Part shown: piece by piece, positions 54,486 through 64,000 of the stretch | Position numbering within the stretch: position 1 is the stretch's first letter | Layout: every line of letters starts with the position of its first letter | DNA from: Protaetia brevitarsis | Lineage: Eukaryota; Arthropoda; Insecta; Coleoptera; Scarabaeidae | DNA: 64,000 nt | Direction of reading: 5' to 3' | NCBI GenBank assembly: GCA_004143645.1 | Contig: RXPK01002748.1 | Coordinates: 58,349-122,348, forward strand | Notes under the pieces: generated by a model | What the model was told of the DNA's origin: nothing | The model's input: the letters and a program-made list of their open reading frames with translations, nothing else | The model's database searches: none | Made by a program: the position numbers and the translations under genes

Positions 54486-57274
54486 ATACCTGTACCGGGA
54501 ATTTAGTCCCTCTTGCCGCAGCTGTTGAGCAAAGAATTATCGTTTCAAGTCGACAACAAGTAGATGACCTTCTGGATTTCTTGTAAGTCTTGTAAGTTTT
54601 GGTTGCGTTTAGATTTGGTATTCAAGTTTTAAGCAATTTTGCTGTAACTCGATAGTCGATAGACTCTTGGCGTTTTCTTATTAAATTTTGTATGCTTCGG
54701 ATTTTATTCGAATCTTGGCACCCATTTACCGAGATTTAAATGAACATCTTAAGATAGCTTCTCCACATCTCCATTGAGCTTCGCCATCAGCATGCTATTC
54801 TTGCTACAGACAGATATACCTGCACCGGGTATTTAGTCCCGCTTGCCGCAGCTGTTGAGCAAAGAATTATCGTTTCAAGTCGACAACAAGTAGGTGACCT
54901 TCTGGATTTCTTGTAAGTCGCGCCTTAAGTTTTGATTGCGTTTAGATTTGGTATTCAAGTTTTAAGCAATTTTGCAGTAACTCGATAGTCGATAGGCTCT
55001 TGGCGTTTTCTTATTAAATTTTGTATGCTTCGGTACGTTATCCGAGTATTGGCGCCCATTTTTCGAGATTTAAATGAACATCTTAAGATAGCTTCCCCAT
55101 CTCCATTGAGCTATGCCATCAGCATGCTATTCTTGCTACAGACAGATATACCTGCACCGGGAGTTTAACCCCGCTTGCCGCAGCTGTTGAGCAAAGAATT
55201 ATCGTTTCAAGTCGACAACAAGTAAATGACCTTCTAGATTTCTTGTAAGGCGCGTTTTAAGTTTTGGTTGCGTCTAGAAATGGTATTCAAGTTTTAAGCG
55301 ATTTTGCAGTAATTCAATAGTCGATAGACTCTTGGCGTTTTCTTATTAAATTTTGTATGCTTCGATACTTTATTCGAGTCTTGGCGCCCGTTTAACGAGA
55401 TTTAAATGAACATCTTAAGATAGCTTCTCCCCATCTCCATTGAGCTACGCCATCAGCATGCTATTCTTGCTACAGCCAGATACATCTGCACCAGGAGTTT
55501 AATCCCGCTTGCCGCAGCTGTTGAGCAAAGAATTATCGTTTTAAGTCGACAACAAGTAGATGACCTTCTAGATTTCTTGTAAGGCGCGCTTTAAGTTTTG
55601 GTTGCGTCTAGAAATGGTATTCAAGTTTTAAGCGATTTTGCAGTAATTCAATAGTCGATAGACTCTTGGCGTTTTCTTATTAAATTTTGTATGCTTCGGT
55701 ACTTTATTCGAATCTTGGCGCCCGTTTACCGAGATTTAAATGAACATCTTAAGATAGCTTCTACGCATCTCCATTGAGCTATGCCATCAGCATGCTATTC
55801 TTGCTACAGACAGATATACCTGCACCGGGAGTTTAACCCCGCTTGCCGCAGCTGTTGAGCGAACGATTATCGTTTGAAGTCGACAACAAGTAGGTGATCT
55901 GCTGGATTTCTTGTAAGTCGCGCTTTAAGTTTTGGTTGGATTTAGATTTGGTATTCAAGTTTTAAGCGATTTTGTAGTAACTTGATAGTCGATAGGCTCT
56001 TGACGTTTTTTTATTAAATTTTGTATGCTTCGGTACTTTATCCGAGTATTGGCGCCCATTTGCCGAGATTTAAATGAACATCTTAAGATACCTTCTCCAA
56101 CTCAATTGAGCTATGCTATCAGCATACTATTCTTGCTACAGCCAGATACATCTGCACTGGAAGTTTAACCCCGCTTGCCGCAGCTGTTGAGCGAAGAATT
56201 ATCGCTTCAAGTCGACAACAAGTAGGTGACCTTCTGCATTTCTTGTGAGTCGCGCTTTAAGTTTTGGTTGCGTTTAGATTTGGTATTCAAGTTTTAAGCA
56301 ATTTTGCAGTAACTCGATAGTCGATAGATTCTTGGCGTTTTCTTATTAAATTTTGTATGCTTCGGTACTTTATTCAAGTCTTGGCGCCCGTTTACAGAGA
56401 TTTAAATGAACTTCTTAAGATAGCTTCTCCCCATCTCCATTGAGCTACGCCATCAGCATGCTATTCTTGCTACAGACAGATATATCTGCACCGGAAATTT
56501 AGTCCCGCTTGCTGCAGCTGTTGAGCAAAGAATTATCGTTTCAAGTCGACAACTAGTAGATGACCTTCTGGATTTCTTGTAAGTCGCGCTTTAAGTTTTG
56601 GTTGCGTTTAGATTTGGTATTCAAGTTTTAAGCAATTTTGCAGTAACTCGATAGTCGATAGGCTCTTGATGTTTTCTTATTAAATTTTGCATGCTTCGGT
56701 ACTTCAACCGAATCTTAGCGCCCATTTACCGAGATTTAAACGAACATCTTATGATAGCTTCTCCACATCTCCATTGAGCTTCGCCATCAGCTTGCTATTC
56801 TTGCTACAGACAGATATACCTGCACTGGGAATTTAGAGTCCCTCTTGCCGCAGCTGTTGAGCAAAGAATTATCGTTTCAAGTCGACAACAAACAGATGAC
56901 CTTCTAGATTTCTTGTAATGCGCGCTCTAAGTTTTGGTCGCGTTTAGATTTGGTATTCAAGTTTTAAGCAATTTTGCAGTAACTCGATAGTCGATAGATT
57001 CTCGACGTTTTCTTATTAAATTTTGTATGCTTCGGTACTTTATTCGAGTCTTGGCGCCCATTTACCGAGATTTAAATGAACATCTTAAGATAGCTTCCCC
57101 ATCTCCATTGAGCTATGTCATCAGCATGCTATTCTTGCTACAGACAGATATACCTGCACCGGGAGTTTAACCCCGCTTGCCGCAGCTGTTGAGTCAAGAA
57201 TTACCGTTTCAAGTCGACAACAGGTAGATGACGCTTTTCAGCTTTTCGGTTAGATTTCGCTATTCAAGTTTTAA
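54486..57274. repeat. Satellite array, ~332-bp monomer, ~8.4 units
   Basis: CTTGCCGCAGCTGTTGAGC or a close variant recurs at 54512, 54842, 55174, 55508, 55842, 56174, 56508, 56844 and 57176: periods of 330-336 bp. Other fixed words are AAGTCGACAACAAGTAG, CTCGATAGTCGATAG, TATTAAATTTTGTATGCTTC, CGAGATTTAAATGAACATC and CATCAGCATGCTATTCTTGC. Monomers differ by a few percent. The array starts within a LINE remnant. The last unit has lost part of its middle (57230-57274). Confidence 0.95.
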
Positions 57275-58448
57275 GTAATTTTAGCTTTCGGTTTGCGGCG
57301 ATAGCAGCTTCCAAGCCACCTCAACAATTGTCTTGTCTCAGCAGATCGTTTACAAGTAGTGATTTAAAAATTTATCCCAGTAGATATTTATTCATTTATT
57401 AACGGAAGGTGTCGGCACGCTTCCTCTATATTTTTGTTGAGAAAGAACATTATTCTGGATAATCGTTTGGCAGATTAATAATTTCGAATTTACAAACACA
57501 ATCATAGCCTGTAATAATTTGGATAATTTGATCGAACTTGTCAAATTTTCGTAAAGAAAACTCGAGCACGTAATGCCAAAAAAAAGAAGGAAACTGAAAA
57601 AGCTTTCCTCCGATTTCCCGTCGGAAAAATCCCTTTGTTTTAAAAGTATATCCCGACTCGGCGCTAGCTCTCAGCCCAAGTCGTCCATTTATTGTTACGT
57701 TCTTCGGCGAAACTTTTTTTCCGAATCTCGCATCGGCAAAGGGATCCTTCACGGGCGCGTATTCGCGCCCATTCAAAACGATCAACGCTTTTTCGCAGAG
57801 GTCCCCGACAATTCTAACTTTATATTAGGACAGGACGGAGTGAAAGGAATTTATTACCATTAGCGAAAAACGGCATCGCTATTCGGAAGCACCGGAATCC
57901 GAGAAAAGGGTGCATTAATATCAACGCCGAAATACGAGGGACAAAAAGTGTAGGTAGAATTAATTTTACATATGTAAAAATCCTCCAGCGTATGTACGCA
58001 ACACCTACGCAAAGAACTTTTTCAAAAAAAAAAATATATATATTCGTTCGGAACAGTTAAAGTTAATTTACATAATAACACCGGGAAAAACAACGTATCA
58101 TCCCTTTGGCAGCGTCACGTAAACATACATATTTATGGCGGAGCGCGTTTCGGGGGATCCACATACACGCGCGTCGCGCGTTAAATATTTATGTGTGTAA
58201 TACACGTGACAGAAGAAGCCTTAATAATTAATGCACCGAGCCGAGAGGCTGGTAGATGGAAAATTGAAAGCTGCTCGCGAAGTGATATGGGGAGCAACGT
58301 GACGGCGTGGTCCGTTGACGTTCGAGAGATGAATTAAAAGATAAATTAAATCGGCGTCCGGCAACTCAGATAATGCTATTGAGGCGGTGTGCATGGGGGT
58401 GTTATAAATAATTGGTGTCAGGATAAACATTCGCGATAATCACCTGCT
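57275..58448. other. Anonymous GC-richer sequence between satellite blocks
   Basis: 57560-58440 is GC-richer. A 111-codon minus-strand frame (57450-57785) and a 96-codon plus-strand frame (57573-57863) overlap and are unrecognised. No repeat borders found. Confidence 0.3.
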
Positions 58449-58531
58449 AACAATAGGCGTGCGTGTGGGGTATATCTGCATAGTCTGTTCGAAGATTTCG
58501 GTACATTGTTGCTGACTTAATTATAAAGGCT
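58449..58531. repeat. 83-bp direct repeat, left copy
   Basis: AACAATAGGCGTGCGTGTGG and the following bases to TTAATTATAAAGGCT. An almost identical 83 bp stand at 59264-59346, on the other side of the second satellite block. Confidence 0.9.
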
Positions 58532-59263
58532 ATTAAATTTTGTGTGCTTCGGTACTTTATTCGAGTCTTGGCGCCCGTTTACCGAGATTTAAATGAACAT
58601 CTTAAGATAGCTTCTCCAACTCCATTGAGCTATGCTATCAGCATACTATTCTTGCTACAGCCAGATACATCTGCATTGGGAGTTTAACCCCGCTTGCCGC
58701 AGCTGTTGAGCGAAGAATTATCGTTTCAAGTCGACAACAAGTAGGTGACCTTCTGGATTTCTTGTAAGTCGCGCTTTAAGTTTTGGTTGCATTTAGAAAT
58801 GGTATTCAAGTTTTAAGCGATTTTGCAGTAACTCGATAGTCGATAGACTATTGGCGTTTTCTTATTAAATTTTGTATGCTTCGGTACTTTATTCGAGTCT
58901 TGGCGCCCGTTTACCGAGATTTAAATGAACATCTTAAGATAGCTCCCCATCTCCATTGAACTATGCCATCAGCATGCTATTCTTGCTACATCCAGATATA
59001 CCTGCATCGGGAATTTAGTCCCGCTTGCCGCAACTGTTGAGCAAAGAATTATCGTTTCAAGTCGACAACAAGTAGATGACCTTCTGGATTTCTTGTAAGT
59101 CGTGCTTTAAGTTTTGGTTGCGTTTAGATTTGGTATTCCAGTTTTAAGCAATTTTGCAGTAACTCGACAGTTGATAAACTCTTGGCGTTTTCTTATTAAA
59201 TTTTGTATGCTTCGATACTTTATTCGAGTCTTGGTGCCCGTTTACCGAGATTTAAATGAACAT
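58532..59263. repeat. Satellite block 2, 2.2 monomers
   Basis: Same ~332-bp monomer as the main array, same orientation (CTTGCCGCA at 58693 and 59024, period 331). It begins at ATTAAATTTTGTGTGCTTC and ends at AAATGAACAT, so it holds two monomers plus 70 bp. Confidence 0.95.
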
Positions 59264-59346
59264 AACAATAGGCGTGCGTGTGGGGTATATCTGTATAGTC
59301 TGTTCGAAGATTTCGGCACATGGTTGCTGACTTAATTATAAAGGCT
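59264..59346. repeat. 83-bp direct repeat, right copy
   Basis: Matches 58449-58531 with four or so differences. Its last bases AAGGCT continue into GTCCCAAAATTACCGC, the end of a mariner-type element, so the right-hand junction is the original continuation. Confidence 0.9.
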
Positions 59347-59640
59347 GTCCCAAAATTACCGCAAGTTTTGAATTAAATAAAAAACCCAGTTTTTAGTCTT
59401 TGATTGTTATTTTTTTATTGAATCATAAAGTACATAGCCTAGGGTTATTTATGGAATAACACATCGGGCAAATGGCCTCCACGGCTTTGCATGCACATAC
59501 GCACTTGTTTGTCGAAATTTTCCATTACCATTCTGCATATATATAGGTCTCAATGTCGCTCCAGTGCAAGACGATAGTCTATACTGCACCTTAGTCTTAT
59601 TTGAGCGGCGGCAGCAATGTCATGCCGGGTAAGTTACTAT
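59341..59640 (-). pseudogene. Mariner-type transposase C-terminus and element end
   Basis: The plus strand begins GGCTGTCCCAAAATTACCG, a typical TIR-like end of insect mariner-type elements. On the minus strand the frame ends VMENFDKQVRMCMQSRGGHL, PDVLFHK and a stop at 59445. This resembles the C-terminal 'V......R...C....GGH' of the transposase group with the WPPRSPDLTPLD motif. Upstream codons (AAAAQIRLRCSIDYRLALER) are weaker. It is truncated by the LINE at about 59640; the catalytic part is missing. Confidence 0.55.
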
Positions 59641-60425
59641 TACTTTAAGGGTTTTATACAATTATGGCACGGGCCTTGCTTAACTATCCTTTTAGACCCA
59701 GCAGCCCGCTCAGCGGACAGGTCGATGCAGTCACGGATGCGACGGACTAAGACTTTGGTTAGAGGTTTATCCTGGGGCTCAACGACACGGACGAGAAGGG
59801 GGTTGGAAGATTCGCCCGCCCTCAGCCATGACCGGGCAGCCAGCTCCAAAAGCTGGTCCTTCAACGATGGGATTTGAAAGTCGTCACGGAGTTGTTGCTT
59901 CCTCACCATCCATGGGGCCCCCGCAATCAGACGAAGCATGCGGTTTTGCAAGACCTCCATGATGGTGAGATGTGACTCGGCCATGGTACAGATGGCGAGC
60001 GCCCCATATGTAAGGATCGGGCATGCAGTGTACAGAAGAAGCTTAGACCTCATGTCTAGTTCGCTGCGCCTTGCTAGCAGTGGCATTAATTTGATCTTTG
60101 CAGCCTGAAACCGACCCTTAACCTCTTTGACATGTTGGTGGAATGTCAGCTCCAGGTACCTCACACGGTTCGCCCACGGAATGACGACACCGTCAATCTC
60201 GATCCTGTCCGCAGGGATCGTTCTCCGCCGCGTGAAGCGGACGGCTACTGTTTTGTCGGCGTTGATGCCGAGCTGTCAGACACGAGCCCACTCAGTAATA
60301 ACGTCGAGTGCAGCCTGCACTCGACGGATAAGCATATTCTCATTCTTGCAGGTAGCGTAGACTGCCGTGTCGTCGGCATAGATGGCAAGTTCTACAGCCG
60401 GGTGTTTCGGTATATCGCTGAATTT
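59640..60425 (-). pseudogene. Jockey-type LINE reverse transcriptase fragment
   Basis: Minus strand, 5' to 3': SDIPKHPAVELAIYADDTAV with the catalytic YADD motif (near 60400), RVQAALDVITEWARV, a stop where Trp is expected, QLGINADKTVAVRFTRRRTI, VRYLELTFHQHVKEVKGRFQ, AAKIKLMPLLARRSELDMRS, TYGALAICTMAES and LQNRMLRLIAGAPWMVR. This is the palm-thumb part of a jockey-clade RT, better preserved than the other LINE pieces here: one internal stop and one frameshift seen. It lacks the fingers (upstream) and the end of ORF2. Confidence 0.8.
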
Positions 60426-60623
60426 CTTTGACTTGTGATCTCGGAGCATGTCCAAGGCTTGATCGCTGTCAGGAGATTGTGGCCTATGCCTAATCATTCC
60501 TTCTTTGATTATTCTGAGAGTAGTCCTTTTTAGCATGCCTTGCACCACAATGTGAAGAGGAGTGAAGATCTCTACCACTTTGATTGCTACTGTTAGGTAG
60601 GTTCTTATAACCCCAGTTATACG
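60426..60623 (-). pseudogene. LINE RT connection fragment, 3' part (split by a MITE)
   Basis: VRITGVIRTYLTVAIKVVEI and FTPLHIVVQGMLKRTTLRII correspond to 'ITG..RT.PT.A.E.......PLH..I...A' in the connection region of R1/jockey-type ORF2. The 5' half lies at 61774-61984, beyond the inserted MITE; removing the MITE and one TA joins the two in frame. It abuts the jockey palm fragment at about 60425, so two different LINE copies meet there. Confidence 0.65.
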
Positions 60624-60625
60624 TA

Positions 60626-61771
60626 CTGCTGTGTACACCTTGCAATTCGCGAGAGTTTTTTTTTAAGTTGCACAGATGTTTTCATGTTTACTCCGATAAG
60701 CCTTTGTCAATGTTGCGAAAAAATTTTCACAGATGTTTTATTTTATTTTTGTATAAAATTTAGTTAATGAATTGTTTATTTGTTTTATTTATTTAAATGT
60801 TCAGTTGTTTTAAATTAATTTCATGTATTAATATGTTTTGCGTTCACTAGTTTTGTTTGTTATTATGTTTTGAGATTTTGTCTGTTGCGGCTTCGCTGTA
60901 CGCAGCGGTTGAGTTTGTCACGCAGTTCCGAGAATGACACAAGCGTGAGTACACGTAAAAATTATATATTCTTTGCTGCCATTTTGTAATTTCATTTGAT
61001 TTAGAGATTTCTTTCGTTTAAATTTTGGTTTTTTTTTTCGTCCATCAAGGAACTCGTTTAATAATAATTGTTATTATATTGTTGTGTACACAATTTAGAT
61101 ATAAGATCATTCATTATTTTTGTTCTGGAAGATATTTTTAGTTTAAAGAGTTACATTTTTCCATTTTCTAGTTTGCTGTTTCGGTTTTATTTTATTAATT
61201 ACCTAGGTTTGGGTGAATTGAAGCATTCTGCTTGCTTTTAGTTTTCATTTTTCCAAATTTCTGGTGTTCCACGAATTTATTTTATTTTAATTTGGAACCA
61301 CGTGGATTTTCGTGAAAAAGAATTATCTTCCTGAACTATTTAGTTCTTTTTGCTTTGGTAAAGGATTTAGCATTGTCCTTTTGTAGTTTAGAATCGAGCA
61401 GTTTTGATTTAGACCAGGACCTTTTGTCCACGGTTTTTTTTTTCTGCATAATTGTAATTAACATTTTTTTTTCTTTTTTTTTGTAATAAAAAATTCTTGA
61501 TTGTTATTTAACGTCATTCCAGATTCTGTTCTTTTATTTTTGATTAAATCTTTTCAATTTTTGGGGTAATTGAAGAAAGTCAGATTTCTTTCACCCACTT
61601 TTTACTTGTCGTGATTAAATTCCTGTTTTAATTCGTGAGGGTAACCTTGAGTTTAATTGTTCTTTTGCGCCCTTTAAGATTTTTATCCGTTGAACTAGCT
61701 AATTTAATTTTTCATTTTTAATATTCATTTTGCATTTTCAAAATTATTTTGTTACCTTCAGTACACAGCAG
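60626..61771. mobile_element. TA-flanked MITE, family M, copy 2 (1146 bp)
   Basis: It starts CTGCTGTGTACACCTTGCAA and ends with TTGTTACCTTCAGTACACAG and CAG; the TIR is CTGCTGTGTAC. TA flanks both ends (60624-60625, 61772-61773). The segment 60640-61140 is the reverse complement of 39930-40480; about 600 bp near the right end are absent from copy 1. AT-rich, no open frame. The host is a LINE RT fragment. Confidence 0.8.
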
Positions 61772-61773
61772 TA

Positions 61774-61984
61774 CGCATTCCAATCTTTGCAATTGCGAGA
61801 GATTATTTCTCGCGGTGGACAGATTAGTTCTTTTGCTCCAAACTACTGCCCAATAAGTGGTGATTCGTCTTACTATAGCTGTATATTTAGATATAATAAA
61901 ATAATCTATAATTGAATAAATAGATTGCCACGTATATCTACAACGAGTGCAACTGGATGTTAATGATGTATTAAATTGTATCAA
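61774..61984 (-). pseudogene. LINE RT thumb/connection fragment, 5' part
   Basis: SKYTAIVRRITTYWAVVWSK, then LSQLQRLECV match 'LY.AIV.P.LTYG..VW.......L..L...QR...' of R1/I-type RTs. The frame runs directly into the MITE at 61773 and continues at 60623. Confidence 0.65.
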
Positions 61985-61994
61985 ATTAGTTAGA

Positions 61995-62140
61995 CATAGA
62001 AAGGGGTGTACTCCAAGGTTCGGTGCTGGGATCTATTTTGTTTGTACTTTATACGAATTAGTCTTTTAGATACAACAGTATATGCGGATGATTTTTATCG
62101 TTTATCTCGATGGATTAGATCAGCCTTCACTTATAGACAC
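61995..62140 (+). pseudogene. LINE RT palm fragment
   Basis: On the plus strand GVLQGSVLGSILFVLYTN is followed by a stop/frameshift and TTVYADDFYRLSRWI. These are the 'G.PQGSVLGP.LF.LY.N' and YADD motifs of a non-LTR reverse transcriptase. The stretch between them is much shorter than normal, so there is an internal deletion. It lies head-to-head with the preceding minus-strand fragment. Confidence 0.7.
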
Positions 62141-62204
62141 GATTATTTATTTAAGTTGTCATTTCCGACGCGAGAAATGTCAAATATGACAACCATTAAA
62201 TAAA

Positions 62205-62880
62205 AATCGATTCTTTTATTGGCGACATTATTTTGAATACCTTCGCGTAAAAGCTCTCTTTTACATGTGCGTAAGCACAACCTCACCCTCCGAAGAGTAT
62301 ATCAAGATAAAAGCCCTTCAAGCGTCGGTTGCTCCGTCTACCGGCATGCATTTTAGATGCGATAGCGTGCAGGTGGAGTGTTTCAACGCCGCTTTTTTTC
62401 CTACTATCCGTTTGCGCCGCTCCAGAGCGCGCGCCTTCCTATCTCGTTGCTCCACATCGCAGAGCTTCCAGCTTCCAGTTTTACGCTGCCGATCGTGGCG
62501 GTCGCTACGACCCAGAAGCACGTTCGGAAAGTTACGAACAGTTTCGTATTTCGGCGAGTCGCGAAAATTGGCACCCGAGAGAGAGGCGTACCATCGGCAC
62601 GGAGATTCCCTCAAAAAAAAAAAATTAAGCGATCGGCTTCGTAGGATGACCGTCATGATTCGTGTTAGGAAAAAGGTGTTTCAAGTGGAAACGGACGTGC
62701 AACATCTGGTCGCGGCGTTTACGAGGGTGAAGAAACTTTAAAAAATAATACGAGATGCCCTCTTAAAAACCGTGTTGTTGTGTTCGTCGCCGCAGCCGTT
62801 GTATACCAGACGATTGTTATTGAAGTAGATGGTATGATACGGGACATGTGTGAGCGTAGTGCTGATGGCAATGTAGGCGA
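62205..62880. other. Anonymous GC-rich island
   Basis: Overlapping frames on both strands, the longest 158 codons (62265-62741, plus). Its product is basic, low in recognisable motifs, and two other plus-strand frames overlap it. No splice or domain support, so it is not called as a gene. Confidence 0.3.
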
Positions 62881-62882
62881 AT

Positions 62883-63372
62883 GATCGTCTCAGATCTTAA
62901 CAAGTTATTTAGTATTTTTGTTGCATCCGTGTCTGCCGTTGCATCTCAGCTGTTAATTGAAACCAGTAAGTTTTACGTCATGATTATATTTCTTATAATA
63001 CATGTCAATGAATGTCAAATTTGATGTTTATCATTTAGAACTATTAATTTGACGTTTAACCCTTTTCCATAATATATAATTCTTGGAATAAAAATAATCG
63101 CATCAGACCTTACGTGTTATCCAATATCTTTGTTTCAGTCTTGTGTGCCTTTGCAACTTAGTTGTTAATTGAAACCATTAACTTTTTGGGTGATGATTAT
63201 ATTTTTACGATACTTGTCAATGAATGTTAAATTTGATATTTATCATTTAGAAGTGTTAATTTGACGTTTAACCCTTTCCATTTATATATAATTTTTAGAA
63301 TAAGATTATCGTCTCAGAAGTTACGAGTTGTTCAGTATTTTGGTTGTAGTCTTGTGTGTTGTTATATCTTAG
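62883..63372. repeat. Tandem repeat, 212-bp period, ~2.3 units
   Basis: TGTTAATTGAAACCA occurs at 62951 and 63163. Each unit also holds CAATGAATGT.AAATTTGAT, TTAATTTGACGTTTAACCC and ATCG(T/C).TCAGA..TTACG. A third partial unit ends at about 63372 (TTGTGTGTTGTTATATCTTAG). Confidence 0.85.
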
Positions 63373-64000
63373 GCCGGTTTTACATTATATTGAATTTAGT
63401 ATGAAATTTTGATGTAAATTTGCCATTAAATATTTCAAAGAGTATCATACACAAAAAAAATTATTTGTAAATTTCGTTCGAAGTTTTTTACTAATTATTT
63501 AGAACCTGTTCTATTTTCTCATTAATTTGACAAATGAAATGTGCGCGCGCGGTGTTTGAATTGTACTTAGCCAAACACATTAACAGGTTGAATTGTTAAT
63601 TGAATCTTCATAACTTTACTAACCCCGACAACGACAAAATTGACTTATTATTTAACGTAACATTTTGTTAAACATAAAAGTTTTATAATCTATAAAAAAT
63701 AGCTACATATAAAAAATTGGATTTTATTTCTAGACTTATATTTAAGCTTTGGAATTAAATGTGTTTATAAATTATGAGCCTGAATTAAGTTTTCCTGTCA
63801 TTCAACCATTTCAGTCAGGGAATTAAAATAACTTCTATATTCATCCTAATTGCTTTGCAAATTTGCTATCCATTCTAATCTATTGCCACTTAGTCATTGC
63901 ACTTTCCTTAAGGTTTTAACATTTTGCTCTGCAATTCCATCAATATCTATCTTAAGTTTCTATAGTAGAAATTTTCCCTATATATAAAGCTTATAATCAC
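63373..64000. other. Anonymous AT-rich sequence
   Basis: No open frame, paired repeat or RNA gene recognised up to the window edge. Confidence 0.35.

Noticed and set aside
57450..57863. Overlapping 111- and 96-codon frames on opposite strands
   Set aside because: Mutual shadows in a GC-richer island without recognisable domains.
62265..62741. 158-codon plus-strand frame, one of the longest in the window
   Set aside because: Two other plus-strand frames and one minus-strand frame overlap it, there is no known motif, and the island composition makes long chance frames likely.

Overview
This is a eukaryotic, AT-rich, intergenic or intronic stretch, most probably from an insect. I find no intact host protein gene, rRNA, CRISPR array or bacterial-type operon. 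Arthropod origin is inferred from the mix of elements: jockey/R1/I-type LINE fragments, a Penelope-like element (PLE) with a GIY-YIG endonuclease, Tc1/mariner and pogo-like DNA transposons, a Transib-like element and long solo LTRs. The exact order of insect cannot be told from the sequence.

Layout. 1-4 kb: a diverged tandem repeat split by a hairpin-rich MITE, then a pogo-like element that kept its DNA-binding and C-terminal parts but lost the catalytic core. 5-7.2 kb: a mariner-type transposase fossil and a LINE fragment, both on the minus strand. 7.2-17.7 kb: a nested complex. Two copies of one repeat lie in inverted orientation; a 2.1 kb solo LTR sits between them, and the right copy is split by a 1.5 kb solo LTR holding a 60-bp minisatellite and by a 3.4 kb Tc1/mariner element with 157-bp terminal inverted repeats (TIRs) and a broken transposase. 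17.8-28.2 kb: dispersed repeats, a 165-bp tandem repeat, a tRNA-like sequence, LINE RT, RNase H and 3'-tail fragments, and a 536-bp PLE fragment with a 12-bp target-site duplication (TSD). 29.5-30.9 kb: a non-autonomous Transib-like element. 32-36.4 kb: LINE RNase H debris and the PLE endonuclease. 36.6 kb: one weak exon candidate. 39.9-42.2 kb: two TA-flanked DNA elements. 44.5-47.4 kb: another mariner fossil, a LINE C-terminal fossil and a PLE inserted into a PLE, forming a 600-bp palindrome. 48.8-50.6 kb: second copy of the 2 kb solo LTR. 50.7-53.3 kb: head-to-head tRNA-like repeats and a LINE endonuclease fragment. 54.5-57.3 and 58.5-59.3 kb: a ~332-bp satellite in two blocks, the smaller flanked by an 83-bp direct duplication. 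59.3-62.1 kb: mariner and LINE remains, one LINE interrupted by a TA-flanked MITE.

No genes here work together in a pathway. What the window records is insertion history: several insertions can be read at base resolution from TSDs, from an uninterrupted paralogous copy, and from a reading frame that stays open across one insertion site. The most interesting signals are the hammerhead-ribozyme-like folds at four PLE ends, the RAG-signal-like heptamers of the Transib-like element, and the satellite block with its 83-bp flanking duplication. Between the repeats lie GC-richer anonymous islands with no recognisable coding content.
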